Assembly (NCBI RefSeq): GCF_004795035.1
Contig: NZ_SSBK01000007.1
Coordinates: forward strand, 203,134-267,133
DNA length: 64,000 nt
DNA from: Streptomyces sp. A0958
GTDB lineage: Bacteria; Actinomycetota; Actinomycetes; Streptomycetales; Streptomycetaceae
Reading direction: 5' to 3'
Positions 47,114 through 56,395 of this stretch are shown in pieces (position 1 is the stretch's first letter; each line of letters opens with the position of its first letter). Under the pieces are notes generated by a model. That model did no database searches and was not told where the DNA came from. It saw only the letters and a list, made by a program, of their open reading frames with translations. The position numbers were made by a program, and so were the translations under genes.

Positions 47114-47209
47114 GGCACTCGCCCGGGCGGTCGGGGGCACGCAGCGGTTCCCCGGCCGCCCACCCTTCTCCTCCTCACAGCAGTACCGGTTCCCAGGGAG
47201 CTGTTTTCC

Positions 47210-47785
47210 ATGAGCCCCGAATCCCAAGGGCAGAACGAGCACTACCTCTCCGTCGCCCGGCGAGGCTTCCGCACCTGGCGGGGTGACCGGCCGTTCTGGG
47301 CCGGACTGTTCACCATGCTGGGCGGCTTGCCCATCATGTACTTCCCGTACGCGAACATGCACCTCGGCAACGTGACGCTGGCGATGTCCACCACGGCCGG
47401 CGCCGGTTCGCTGATCATCGGTGTCCTGCTCGTCACGCTGGGCCTGACGATGTGGTTCCACAGCATCGTCCGCGTGTTCGCCGGTGTCGCGGCGATTCTG
47501 CTGGCCCTCATCTCCATACCCGTCGCCAACATCGGCGGCTTCCTGATCGGCTTCATCTTCGCCCTGCTCGGCGGCGCGCTCTCCGTGTCGTGGGCCCCGG
47601 GCGAGGCGCCGGCGGAGGAGGAGCCCGCGCAGGCCGCGGCCGCTCCCGCCGAGGAGGCCCCGGAGACCGTCTCGTTCGCGAAGGACGAGCCGCTCCCCGA
47701 GGACGCGCTCCACGGGGCGGGCATTCCCGAGCAGGCGTACGACACGAGCGTCGAGGCCGACGGCGGGAGGCATCGTGCGGGGTGA
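47210..47785 (+). CDS. DUF6114 integral membrane protein
   Basis: A 191-residue protein with four hydrophobic segments between residues 22 and 125 and an acidic, Ala/Pro/Glu-rich cytoplasmic C-terminus. The N-terminus FRTWRGDRPFWAGLFTMLGGLPIMYFP is typical of the family. It follows the DUF6230 gene by 96 bp, and its end overlaps the start of the next gene by 11 bp. The pairing with DUF6230 suggests a membrane platform for the exported protein (inference). Function unknown. Confidence 0.88.
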   Translation: MSPESQGQNEHYLSVARRGFRTWRGDRPFWAGLFTMLGGLPIMYFPYANMHLGNVTLAMSTTAGAGSLIIGVLLVTLGLTMWFHSIVRVFAGVAAILLALISIPVANIGGFLIGFIFALLGGALSVSWAPGEAPAEEEPAQAAAAPAEEAPETVSFAKDEPLPEDALHGAGIPEQAYDTSVEADGGRHRAG

Positions 47786-49220
47786 CGACAAGCAGGTGAA
47801 CGCCGCGGACGAGGGCGGGTTCCAGGAACGCAGAGGGCCGCGTCACGCAGCCCCGAAGAAGTCCCTGCTGACGAAGCTGCACATGCCCTCCGGCAAGAAG
47901 GCGTTCGCGCTCGCCGCGATGCCGACGGCGGTGTTCGTCGGGATGGGGCTCACCCCCAGGCTGGCGATGGCCGACGACAGCACGGACATCCCCTTCGCGC
48001 CCGGCCCCTGTGTGACCCGTTCCGACGAGCCGAGCGAGTCGGCCGACCCGTCGCCCTCCGCGTCGAAGACGCCGTCCCCGTCGGCGAGCGGGAGCAGCGA
48101 GCCGACGCCGGAGACGAGCGACAAGGCGAGCTCGAAGCCGGCGGATACCCCCTCGGCGACCGCCACGGACTCGGCGTCCGATTCGGCGTCCGACCCGGCC
48201 AAGGGCTCCGCCGCCGACACGGCCGCGAACTCCGCCGCCGACTCCGCGAAGAAGAGCACCGACTCCGCCCCGGCCGAGATTCCGGCCGCCACCCCCTCGC
48301 CCACCAAGACGACCAACCCGCTCGACCCGCTGGGCCTCGGCGACGCGCTCAAGAAGCTCTTCGAGGGCCCAGACGAGGAGGACGAGGAGACGGCGAGCCC
48401 GTCCCCGAGCGCCACCACGAAGTCCCCGAAGCCGTCGGCGTCCGCCACCGCGGAGACGACGGACAAGGCCGGGGACAAGACGGCCGGGAAGTCCACCGAG
48501 AAGACCACGGACACGGCGAAGGCCACGGACACGGCGAAGGCCACGGACACGGCGAAGGACACGGACGCGGCGAAGGACACGGCCAAGGACACGGCCGACA
48601 AGACCGCCGAAGCCATCCGCGAGGCGGCCGGCAAGGCGGGCACGACGGTCGAGGAGCTGGACGAGGACGTCAAGGGCACCGACGCCAAGAAGGACGAGGA
48701 CATCCCGGACGGCGCCAAGGAGCCGTTCCCCTGCCCGACCGCGGACCCGGAGGCCCTGGCCAACGCCAACCTGGAGCAGGGCATCCCCCGGCTGCCCAAC
48801 GACCCGTGGATTCTGGAGAGTTCGCTGCTCACCCTGAACGGGCTCGACTACAAGGGCATCGTCGAGGTGCAGAAGGGCGACGGCAGCACGAAGAAGGTGC
48901 TGAAGTTCACCGCGTCCTCGATCGACATCAAGGACCTCCACCAGCTGACGGTCGGCCCCCAGTCGGGCGTCACCGGCCATGTGCAGGCGCGGAAGGGCTC
49001 CACGTCCACGATCCGCAACGGCACGGTGACGATGTACACGGAGGAGCTGAAGGGCAACCTCTTCGGCCTGATCCCGATCACCTTCAGCCCGGCGACCCCG
49101 CCCCCGCTGAACGTCCCGTTCGCCTTCTTCACCAAGGTGAAGGTCACCCAGGCCGGCCAGTTCGGCGGCACGCTGACCGTCCCGGGCCTGCACAACTACT
49201 TCACCCAGGCCTCCGGCTGA
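47775..49220 (+). CDS. Secreted or anchored Ser/Thr/Lys/Asp-rich protein with C-terminal beta domain
   Basis: A 481-residue protein from GTG 47775. A basic N-terminus and a hydrophobic stretch (residues 43-66, cleavage possible after RLAMA) precede about 250 residues of low complexity (Ser, Thr, Ala, Lys, Asp), which include six-residue ATDTAK repeats coded by an 18-bp unit (48506-48600). The C-terminal domain (about 320-481) has beta-strand character and ends GTLTVPGLHNYFTQ, echoing PGLH in the DUF6230 protein. It probably spans or decorates the cell wall, with the low-complexity part as a stalk. No enzyme motif was seen. Confidence 0.82.
   Translation: MRGDDKQVNAADEGGFQERRGPRHAAPKKSLLTKLHMPSGKKAFALAAMPTAVFVGMGLTPRLAMADDSTDIPFAPGPCVTRSDEPSESADPSPSASKTPSPSASGSSEPTPETSDKASSKPADTPSATATDSASDSASDPAKGSAADTAANSAADSAKKSTDSAPAEIPAATPSPTKTTNPLDPLGLGDALKKLFEGPDEEDEETASPSPSATTKSPKPSASATAETTDKAGDKTAGKSTEKTTDTAKATDTAKATDTAKDTDAAKDTAKDTADKTAEAIREAAGKAGTTVEELDEDVKGTDAKKDEDIPDGAKEPFPCPTADPEALANANLEQGIPRLPNDPWILESSLLTLNGLDYKGIVEVQKGDGSTKKVLKFTASSIDIKDLHQLTVGPQSGVTGHVQARKGSTSTIRNGTVTMYTEELKGNLFGLIPITFSPATPPPLNVPFAFFTKVKVTQAGQFGGTLTVPGLHNYFTQASG
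48506..48600. repeat. 18-bp tandem repeat inside the stalk region
   Basis: CACGGACACGGCGAAGGC repeats from 48506 in near-identical 18-bp units, then in degenerate form to about 48600. It codes ATDTAK/DTAKDT units in frame, so copy number can change without breaking the protein. Confidence 0.8.
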
Positions 49221-49245
49221 CGCCGCAGCGCCCCGCACGACGGCA

Positions 49246-49275
49246 ACGGGCCGCACCCCTCGGGGTGCGGCCCGT
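49246..49275. terminator. Bidirectional terminator between the envelope cluster and pyk
   Basis: ACGGGCCGCACCCC (49246-49259) pairs with GGGGTGCGGCCCGT (49262-49275). It sits in the 78-bp convergent gap, 26 bases after one stop and 24 from the other. Confidence 0.78.
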
Positions 49276-49298
49276 CGTCGTACGCGGTCCTGGTCCGG

Positions 49299-50729
49299 TC
49301 AGCCCTGGTCCTGGCCGCCCACGTGGTGGACGCGGACCATGTTGGTGGTGCCGGGGACGCCGGGGGGTGAGCCGGCCGTGATGACCATCGTGTCGCCCGT
49401 GTTGTAGCGGCCGAGCTTCAGCAGCTCCGAGTCGACCAGGTCCACCATCGCGTCCGTGTTGTCCACGTGCGGGACGACGTGGGCCTCGACGCCCCAGCTG
49501 AGCGCCAGCTGGTTGCGGGTGGACTCGTCCGTGGTGAAGGCCAGGATCGGCTGGGCGGCGCGGTAGCGGGAGAGGCGGCGGGCGGTGTCACCGGACTTGG
49601 TGAAGGCGACCAGGGCCTCGCCGCCCAGGAAGTCCGCGATCTCGCAGGCCGCGCGGGCCACCGAGCCGCCCTGGGTGCGGGGCTTCTTGCCCGGGACCAG
49701 CGGCTGGAGGCCCTTGGAGAGCAGCTCCTCCTCGGCGGCGACGACGATCTTCGACATCGTCTTGACCGTCTCGATCGGGTACGCGCCGACCGAGGACTCC
49801 GCGGAGAGCATGACCGCGTCCGCGCCGTCCAGGATCGCGTTGGCGACGTCGGACGCCTCGGCGCGGGTCGGACGGGAGTTGGTGATCATCGACTCCATCA
49901 TCTGGGTCGCCACGATCACCGGCTTGGCGTTGCGCCTGCACAGCTCCACCAGGCGCTTCTGCACCATCGGGACCCGCTCCAGGGGGTACTCGACGGCGAG
50001 GTCGCCACGGGCGACCATCACACCGTCGAACGCCATGACGACGCCCTCCATGTGCTCGACGGCCTGCGGCTTCTCCACCTTGGCGATGACGGGGACGCGG
50101 CGGCCCTCCTCGTCCATGACCTTGTGGACGTCCTTGACGTCGTTGGCGTCCCGGACGAAGGAGAGCGCGACCATGTCGGCGCCCATCCGCAGCGCGAAGC
50201 GCAGGTCGTCGACGTCCTTCTCGGACAGGGCCGGGACGTTGACCGCCGCGCCCGGCAGGTTGATGCCCTTGTGGTCGGAGATCACCCCGCCCTCGATGAC
50301 GATGGTGTGGACCCGGGGGCCGTCGACGGAGACGACCTTGAGCTCGACGTTGCCGTCGTTGATCAGGATCGGGTCGCCCTTGGTCACGTCACCGGGCAGG
50401 CCCTTGTAGGTCGTGCCGCAGATCGACTTGTCCCCGGGGACGTCCTCGGCGGTGATGACGAACTCGTCCCCGCGGACCAGTTCGACCGGACCCTCGGCGA
50501 ACTTCGCCAGGCGGATCTTCGGGCCCTGGAGGTCGGCGAGCACGCCGACCGCCCGCCCGGTCTCGGCGGCGGCCTTGCGGACCCGGTCGTAACGACCCTG
50601 GTGTTCCGCGTGGGAGCCGTGACTGAAGTTGAAGCGGGCCACGCTCATGCCGGCCTCGATCAGAGCGAGGAGCTGCTCATGGGAGTCGACGGCGGGGCCG
50701 AGGGTGCAGACGATTTTGGAACGGCGCAT
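49299..50729 (-). CDS. pyk: Pyruvate kinase
   Basis: Last step of glycolysis, phosphoenolpyruvate plus ADP to pyruvate plus ATP; 476 residues. Visible are RRSKIVCTLGPA at the N-terminus, ARFNFSHGSH, the active-site IAKVEKPQAVEHM, ARGDLAVEYP and MMESMITNSRPTRAE. Length and order match the homotetrameric enzymes. It lies next to ackA and pta on the same strand and pfkA on the other, a central carbon cluster. Confidence 0.97.
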   Translation of the reverse strand: MRRSKIVCTLGPAVDSHEQLLALIEAGMSVARFNFSHGSHAEHQGRYDRVRKAAAETGRAVGVLADLQGPKIRLAKFAEGPVELVRGDEFVITAEDVPGDKSICGTTYKGLPGDVTKGDPILINDGNVELKVVSVDGPRVHTIVIEGGVISDHKGINLPGAAVNVPALSEKDVDDLRFALRMGADMVALSFVRDANDVKDVHKVMDEEGRRVPVIAKVEKPQAVEHMEGVVMAFDGVMVARGDLAVEYPLERVPMVQKRLVELCRRNAKPVIVATQMMESMITNSRPTRAEASDVANAILDGADAVMLSAESSVGAYPIETVKTMSKIVVAAEEELLSKGLQPLVPGKKPRTQGGSVARAACEIADFLGGEALVAFTKSGDTARRLSRYRAAQPILAFTTDESTRNQLALSWGVEAHVVPHVDNTDAMVDLVDSELLKLGRYNTGDTMVITAGSPPGVPGTTNMVRVHHVGGQDQG

Positions 50730-50802
50730 GCGCGAATCCTATCGGTTTGTTTCGCTGCGGAATATTCCGGCTGGTGGAAGATACAAAGGGGCGCGGGGGT
50801 GC

Positions 50803-52047
50803 TCAGTTGTCGACCAGTGCGAAGGTCTGGTTGGCGATCTCCAGCTCCTCGTCCGTCGGCACCACGGCGACCGCGACCCGTGCGTAATCCGGCGAGATCA
50901 GCCGCGGCACCCCGGACCGTACGGCGTTGAGATCCGCGTCCACCACCAGGCCGAACTCCTCCAGACCGGCGATCGCAGCCTCCCGCACCGGCGCCGAGTT
51001 CTCCCCGACCCCCGCCGTGAAGACCACCGCGTCCACCCGCCCGAGGACCGCCGAATAGGCGCCGATGTACTTCTTCAGCCGGTGGACGTAGATGTCGAAG
51101 GCGAGCGCGGCACGCGTGTCGCCCTCGTCGACCCGGCGCCGGATCTCCCGCATGTCGTTGTCGCCGCACAGCCCCACCAGGCCGCTCTTCTTGTTGAGCA
51201 GGACGTCGATCTCGTCCGCCGACATCCCCGCCACCCGCTTGAGGTGGAAGGTGACCGCCGGATCGATGTCTCCAGAACGCGTACCCATGACCAGCCCCTC
51301 CAAGGGGGTCAGCCCCATCGACGTCTCCACGCACCGCCCGCCCGCCACCGCCGAGGCGGAGGCCCCGTTGCCCAGGTGCAGCACGATGACGTTGACGTCC
51401 TCCGGCTCCTTGCCCAGCAGCTGGGCCGCCTTGCGGGAGACGTACGCGTGCGAGGTGCCGTGGAAGCCGTAGCGCCGGATGCGGTGCGCGTCGGCCGTCT
51501 CCACGTCGATCGCGTACCGCGCCGCGTACTCCGGCATCGTCGTGTGGAACGCCGTGTCGAACACCGCCACCTGCGGCAGGTCGGGGCGCAGGGCCTGGGC
51601 GGTGCGGATGCCGGTGATGTTGGCCGGGTTGTGCAGCGGCGCCACCGGGACCAGGCGCTCGATCTCCTTCAGCACCTCGTCGGTGATCACGGTCGGCTCG
51701 GTGAACCGGAGCCCGCCGTGCACCACCCGGTGGCCGATCGCCGCCAGGTCGGGGGAGTCCAGGCCGAGCCCGTCCGCGGCCAACTCGTCGGCGGCCGCCC
51801 TGAGCGCCTCGTCGTGGTCGGCGATCCGGCCCTCGCGCTCCCGGCTCCCGCCCCCGCCGCCGGCCAGCGGGGTGTGGACGAGCCGGGAGGTCTCCTCGCC
51901 GATCCGCTCGACGAGCCCGGACGCGAGCCGGGAGCGGTCGCGCATGTCGAGCAGCTGGTACTTCACGGAGGAGGAGCCGGAGTTGAGCACGAGCACCCGG
52001 CTCGGGCTCCCGGCCGCCGCCGTGCCTTCGGTGTTCGGGGTGGTCAT
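50803..52047 (-). CDS. ackA: Acetate kinase
   Basis: Converts acetyl phosphate and ADP to acetate and ATP; 414 residues. The N-terminal VLVLNSGSSSVKYQLLD phosphate loop, GHRVVHGG, FDTAFHTTMPEYA, RYGFHGTSH and VFTAGVGENS are present. A Gly/Ser-rich insert (residues near 62-70) is unusual. The ATG at 52047 follows GAGGAG and lies five bases after the pta stop, so the pair is cotranscribed. Confidence 0.97.
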   Translation of the reverse strand: MTTPNTEGTAAAGSPSRVLVLNSGSSSVKYQLLDMRDRSRLASGLVERIGEETSRLVHTPLAGGGGGSREREGRIADHDEALRAAADELAADGLGLDSPDLAAIGHRVVHGGLRFTEPTVITDEVLKEIERLVPVAPLHNPANITGIRTAQALRPDLPQVAVFDTAFHTTMPEYAARYAIDVETADAHRIRRYGFHGTSHAYVSRKAAQLLGKEPEDVNVIVLHLGNGASASAVAGGRCVETSMGLTPLEGLVMGTRSGDIDPAVTFHLKRVAGMSADEIDVLLNKKSGLVGLCGDNDMREIRRRVDEGDTRAALAFDIYVHRLKKYIGAYSAVLGRVDAVVFTAGVGENSAPVREAAIAGLEEFGLVVDADLNAVRSGVPRLISPDYARVAVAVVPTDEELEIANQTFALVDN

Positions 52048-52052
52048 GCGGG

Positions 52053-54155
52053 TCACTCCTCGTCCTGCGCCTGGATCGCCGTAATGGCCACGGTATTGAC
52101 GATGTCCTGGACGAGCGCGCCCCGGGACAGGTCGTTGACGGGCTTGCGCAGCCCCTGGAGCACCGGGCCGACGGCCACGGCGCCGGCCGAGCGCTGCACG
52201 GCCTTGTAGGTGTTGTTGCCGGTGTTCAGGTCCGGGAAGATCAGGACCGTCGCCTGGCCCGCGACCTCGGACCCGGGCAGCTTGGTCGCCGCGACGCTCG
52301 GCTCGACCGCCGCGTCGTACTGGATGGGGCCCTCGATCCTGAGGTCCGGCCGGCTCTCGCGCACCCGGTCCGTCGCCTCCCGCACCTTGTCGACGTCGGC
52401 GCCGGTGCCCGAGGTCCCCGTCGAGTACGAGAGCATCGCGATCCGGGGCTCCACGCCGAAGCGGGCGGCGGTCGCGGCGGACTGGACGGCGATGTCCGCG
52501 AGCTGCTCGGCGTTCGGGTCCGGGTTGACCGCGCAGTCCCCGTACACCAGCACCTTGTCGGCGAGGCACATGAAGAAGACCGAGGAGACGATCGAGGCTC
52601 CTCCGGAGGCTTCGCCCTGGGAGGTGTCCCCCTGCTTGGTCTTGATGATCTCGAAGGCCGGCCGGATGGTCGCCGCCGTGGAGTGCACCGCCCCGGAGAC
52701 CATGCCGTCGGCCAGGCCCTCCTGGACCATCAGGGTGCCGAAGTAGTTGACGTCCGAGACGACGTCGTACGCCAGCTCGACCGTCACCCCGCGGTGGGCG
52801 CGCAGCTGCGCGTACCGCTCCGCGAACGCCTGGCGCAGCTCCGAGGTCTGCGGGTCGATGAGCTGGGTGGCGGCCAGGTCGATGCCGAGGTCCGCGGCCT
52901 TCTTGCGGATGACGTCGGGGTCGCCGAGCAGGGTGAGGTCGCAGACGTCGCGCCGCATCAGGACGTCGGCCGCCCGCAGCACGCGCTCCTCGGTGCCCTC
53001 CGGCAGCACCACCCGGCGGCGGTCCGCGCGGGCCTGCTCCAGCAGCTCGTGCTCGAACATCATCGGCGTGACCCGGCCGCTGCGGGCGACCGAGATCCGG
53101 TCGAGGAGGGCGCCGGTGTCCACATGGCGCTCGAAGAGGCCGAGCGCGGTCTCCGCCTTGCGCGGGGTCGCCGCGTTGAGCTTGCCCTCCAGGGCGAAGA
53201 GTTCCCCGGCGGTGGGGAAGGAGCCGCCGGCCACCGAGACGACCGGGGTGCCCGGTGCGAGCCGTGCGGCCAGCGTGAGTATCTCCTCGCCGGGCCGCTC
53301 GTTCAGCGTCAGCAGCACACCCGCGATGGGCGGCGTGCCGGCGCTGTGCGCGGCGAGCGAGCCGACCACCAGGTCCGAGCGGTCCCCGGGCGTCACCACC
53401 AGGCACCCCGGGGTCAGCGCCTTCAGCAGGTTCGGCAGCATCGCGCCGCCGAAGACGAAGTCCAGGGCGTCCCTGGCGAGACCCGCGTCGTCGCCCAGCA
53501 GCACCGTGCCGTCCAGCGCCGCGGTGATCTGCGCGACCGTCGGCGCCGCGAGGGCGGGCTCGTCCGGCAGCACCGAGCAGGGCACCGGCAGGGTGGCGGT
53601 GAGGCGGTCCGCGATGGCCTCGCGGTCGGCCGGGGCGACCCGGTTCACGATCATGGCGAGGACGTCGCAGCCGAGCCCCGAGTACGCGCGGTAGGCGTTG
53701 CGCGTCTCGGCGCGCACCGACTCCGCGTTCTGGTCCTTGCCACCGACCACCGCGATCACCGAGGCGCCGAACTCGTTGGCCAGCCGGGCGTTGAGCGCCA
53801 GCTCGTCGGGGAGCTGGGTGGCGGCGAAGTCGGTGCCGAGGACGAGCACCACCTCGTAGTCCACGGCCACCCGGTGGAAGCGCTCGACGAGCCGGGAGAC
53901 CAGTTCGTCGGTACCCTCCTCCGCCTGGATCGCGGACGCCTCGTGGTAGTCCATCCCGTAGACGCTGCCCGGGTCCTGGGACAGCCGGTAGCGGGCCCGC
54001 AGCAGCTCGAACAGCCGGTCGGGGTCGTCGTGGACCAGGGGCCGGAACACCCCGACCCGGTCCACCTGACGCGTCAGGAGCTCCATGACGCCCAGATCGA
54101 CGACCTGGCGGCCGTCTCCCCGGTCGATCCCGGTCACGTACACGCTGCGCGTCAC
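52053..54155 (-). CDS. pta: Phosphate acetyltransferase, long form
   Basis: Makes acetyl phosphate from acetyl-CoA; 700 residues, the long three-domain type: an N-terminal P-loop-like domain (SVYVTGIDRGDGRQ), a middle DRTGG domain and the C-terminal catalytic PTA domain (about 370-700, with VLPEGTEERVLRAADVL and VLIFPDLNTGNNTYK). It precedes ackA in the same operon. The pair handles acetate overflow and uptake. Confidence 0.96.
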   Translation of the reverse strand: MTRSVYVTGIDRGDGRQVVDLGVMELLTRQVDRVGVFRPLVHDDPDRLFELLRARYRLSQDPGSVYGMDYHEASAIQAEEGTDELVSRLVERFHRVAVDYEVVLVLGTDFAATQLPDELALNARLANEFGASVIAVVGGKDQNAESVRAETRNAYRAYSGLGCDVLAMIVNRVAPADREAIADRLTATLPVPCSVLPDEPALAAPTVAQITAALDGTVLLGDDAGLARDALDFVFGGAMLPNLLKALTPGCLVVTPGDRSDLVVGSLAAHSAGTPPIAGVLLTLNERPGEEILTLAARLAPGTPVVSVAGGSFPTAGELFALEGKLNAATPRKAETALGLFERHVDTGALLDRISVARSGRVTPMMFEHELLEQARADRRRVVLPEGTEERVLRAADVLMRRDVCDLTLLGDPDVIRKKAADLGIDLAATQLIDPQTSELRQAFAERYAQLRAHRGVTVELAYDVVSDVNYFGTLMVQEGLADGMVSGAVHSTAATIRPAFEIIKTKQGDTSQGEASGGASIVSSVFFMCLADKVLVYGDCAVNPDPNAEQLADIAVQSAATAARFGVEPRIAMLSYSTGTSGTGADVDKVREATDRVRESRPDLRIEGPIQYDAAVEPSVAATKLPGSEVAGQATVLIFPDLNTGNNTYKAVQRSAGAVAVGPVLQGLRKPVNDLSRGALVQDIVNTVAITAIQAQDEE

Positions 54156-54417
54156 GCGTGCTCTCCCGTCATCTCTGGTCCGGTACCTTGCCCGGTTCGG
54201 GTGGTATCGCCCGTTTGACGATACCCGCGGGGGCGCAGGGGCCGCCCGCCGGACGTATGCCCCCCGCAGGCCCCCGCAGGCGGCCCCGAGCGGCCGGGAG
54301 CGCGAGGTGCGCGCCCGGCGTGGGACACTCGTCGTGACTCACGGTACGGGGGAGACGGAAGAAGCCCCCGCCCCGCATGCCAACGGACGGGCCCCAGCGA
54401 GCAGGAGATACAGCAGG

Positions 54418-55443
54418 ATGCGCATCGGAGTTCTCACCGCAGGCGGCGACTGCCCAGGCCTGAACGCAGTGATCCGCTCGGTCGCGCACCGTGCCGTGGT
54501 CGGCCACGGCGACGAGGTCATCGGGTTCGAGGACGGCTTCAAGGGCCTCCTCGACGGTCACTTCCGCCCCCTCGACCTCAACGCGGTCAGCGGCATCCTC
54601 GCCCGCGGCGGCACCATCCTCGGCTCGGCCCGCCTGGAGCGCGACCGGCTGCGCGAAGCCGCCGAGAACTGCGCCGAGCTGAGCCGGCGTTACGGGATGG
54701 ACGCGCTGATCCCGATCGGCGGCGAGGGCACGCTCACCGCGGCCCGGATGCTGTCGGACGCCGGGATGCCCGTCGTCGGGGTCCCCAAGACCATCGACAA
54801 CGACATCTCGTCCACCGACCGTACCTTCGGCTTCGACACCGCGGTGGGCGTCGCGACCGAGGCCATAGACCGTCTGAAGACCACCGCCGAGTCCCACCAG
54901 CGGGTGATGGTGGTCGAGGTGATGGGCCGCCACGCGGGCTGGATCGCGCTGGAGTCCGGCATGGCCGGCGGAGCGCACGGGATCTGCCTGCCGGAGCGGA
55001 AGTTCGAGGTCGACGACCTGGTCAAGATGGTCGAGGAGCGCTTCGCGCGCGGCAAGAAGTTCGCCGTCATCTGCGTCGCCGAGGGCGCGCACCCGGCCGA
55101 GGGCTCCATGCCGTACGCCAAGGGCGAGATCGACCAGTACGGGCACGAGCGCTTCCAGGGCATCGGCAACCGCCTCGCCGTCGAGCTGGAGAAGCGGCTC
55201 GGCAAGGAGGCCCGGCCGGTCATCCTCGGCCACGTCCAGCGCGGCGGCACGCCGACCGCGTACGACAGGGTGCTCGCCACCCGCTTCGGCTGGCACGCGG
55301 TGGAGGCGGCGCACCGCGGCGACTTCGGCCGGATGACCGCCCTGCGCGGCAACGACATCGCGATGGTGCCGCTCGCCGACGCGGTCACCCAGCTCAAGAC
55401 GGTCCCGCTGGACCGGATGCGCGAGGCCGAGTCGGTCTTCTGA
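54418..55443 (+). CDS. pfkA: 6-phosphofructokinase
   Basis: Phosphorylates fructose 6-phosphate; 341 residues. The donor loop starts GVLTAGGDCPGLNAVIR and the catalytic segment reads PKTIDNDI. The specificity positions are Gly104 (GGEGT, ATP-type) and Lys124 (VPKTID), the mixed pattern found in actinobacterial ATP-dependent enzymes. The ATG at 54418 follows AGCAGGAGA. It is divergent from pta across 262 bp with no other feature noticed. S. coelicolor has several copies of this gene; this resembles the pfkA2 position. Confidence 0.95.
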   Translation: MRIGVLTAGGDCPGLNAVIRSVAHRAVVGHGDEVIGFEDGFKGLLDGHFRPLDLNAVSGILARGGTILGSARLERDRLREAAENCAELSRRYGMDALIPIGGEGTLTAARMLSDAGMPVVGVPKTIDNDISSTDRTFGFDTAVGVATEAIDRLKTTAESHQRVMVVEVMGRHAGWIALESGMAGGAHGICLPERKFEVDDLVKMVEERFARGKKFAVICVAEGAHPAEGSMPYAKGEIDQYGHERFQGIGNRLAVELEKRLGKEARPVILGHVQRGGTPTAYDRVLATRFGWHAVEAAHRGDFGRMTALRGNDIAMVPLADAVTQLKTVPLDRMREAESVF

Positions 55444-55491
55444 CGGCGCCGGATTCTCGGGGAGGGGCCCGCGACGCGGGCCCCTTTCCCG

Positions 55492-56181
55492 TTACTCCCG
55501 CGGGTCCGCCGTCTCCCAGAACCGGGGCACGATCCGGGCGAGGAAGGCCCGGCCCTCCTCGCCCGAGTTGCCCGCCCGGTCCGTGCCCGTGCTGCCCCAG
55601 CTGAGCGTGGAGACCATGAGCGCCTGGTAGTCGGCGTGCAGCCGCTCCAGTACGCCCTGGATTTGGCGCCGGTCCAGCGGCACCAGCTTGGCCACCGGCC
55701 GGGTGTACGCCTGCCAGCGCGTCGTCACCGCGCTGCGCAGCAGCTCGGCCAGCTCCTCCTCGCGCCCGGTCGCCGTCACGAAGTCGGCGGGCGTCAGCTC
55801 CAGGGCCTCGCTGAGCGCGGCGGACTGGCGCTCGTTGCCCCGCCACCGCCCCGACTCCTCCATCCGCAGATAGGCGGGGGTGGCCATCCCCACCCGCGCG
55901 GCCAGCTCGTCCGGCGCCAGCTCCCGGGAGACCCGGTGCTCGCGCAGGCTGCGCGCGGCGGTCAGCAGCTCGCCCGGGGCGCACCACAGCACCCCGGCGA
56001 GGGCGGTGAGCTCGTACTCGGTGGGGAGGGCGAGCCCGCGCTCCCAGGCGGCCACCGTCTCGGCGGTGATCCGTAGTCCGTACTGGGCGCCGAGGCCGTA
56101 GGCGACATGTCCGGGAGCCATCCCCAGGGCCTCGCGGAGGCGGCGCGCGGCGGGGGCGTTGAAAGGCGGGGAGGGGTGCAC
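55492..56181 (-). CDS. XRE-type regulator with two helix-turn-helix units
   Basis: A 229-residue protein. Two Cro/CI-like HTH segments are visible: residues about 14-45 (ALGMAPGHVAYGLGAQYGLRITAETVAAWERG) and about 80-115 (LAPDELAARVGMATPAYLRMEESG). The C-terminal part is helical with no known motif. The GTG at 56181 gives MHPSPPFNAPAARRLREAL. The stop converges on pfkA; upstream lies the 22-bp repeat region. Targets unknown. Confidence 0.8.
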   Translation of the reverse strand: MHPSPPFNAPAARRLREALGMAPGHVAYGLGAQYGLRITAETVAAWERGLALPTEYELTALAGVLWCAPGELLTAARSLREHRVSRELAPDELAARVGMATPAYLRMEESGRWRGNERQSAALSEALELTPADFVTATGREEELAELLRSAVTTRWQAYTRPVAKLVPLDRRQIQGVLERLHADYQALMVSTLSWGSTGTDRAGNSGEEGRAFLARIVPRFWETADPRE

Positions 56182-56274
56182 GGCCCCACCGTAGGAGGCC
56201 GGAGCCGGTCTGACTACGGTGTGTTCGCCCGGAATAGCGGCTCGTAGGAAGCTCCCAGGGCCTGTTCCGGGTCT

Positions 56275-56362
56275 CCCGCGGGGTGGCAAGCGGTTTCCCG
56301 CGGGGCGGGGAGAGGCTTCCCGCGGGGCCGGGAGCGGTTTCCCGCGGGGCGGTGAGGGGGCG
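56275..56362. repeat. Four 22-bp tandem repeats
   Basis: TCCCGCGGGG recurs exactly every 22 bp, at 56275, 56297, 56319 and 56341, with G/A-rich spacers (GCAAGCGGTT, GGAGAGGCT, GGGAGCGGTT types). Each unit carries CCCGCGGG, a palindrome. They sit directly before the DeoR remnant, at a probable rearrangement point. Confidence 0.85.
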
Positions 56363-56395
56363 TGGAGGTGGCGGCTCCGTGCGGCCCGCGGGCCC

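Noticed and set aside
50803..53406. Possible fusion of acetate kinase with upstream sequence (867 codons)
   Set aside because: The extra N-terminal part is the pta gene read in the wrong frame; ackA has a proper ribosome site and ATG at 52047.
56275..56362. CRISPR array
   Set aside because: Repeat and spacer together are only 22 bp, the spacers are similar to one another, and there are no cas genes.
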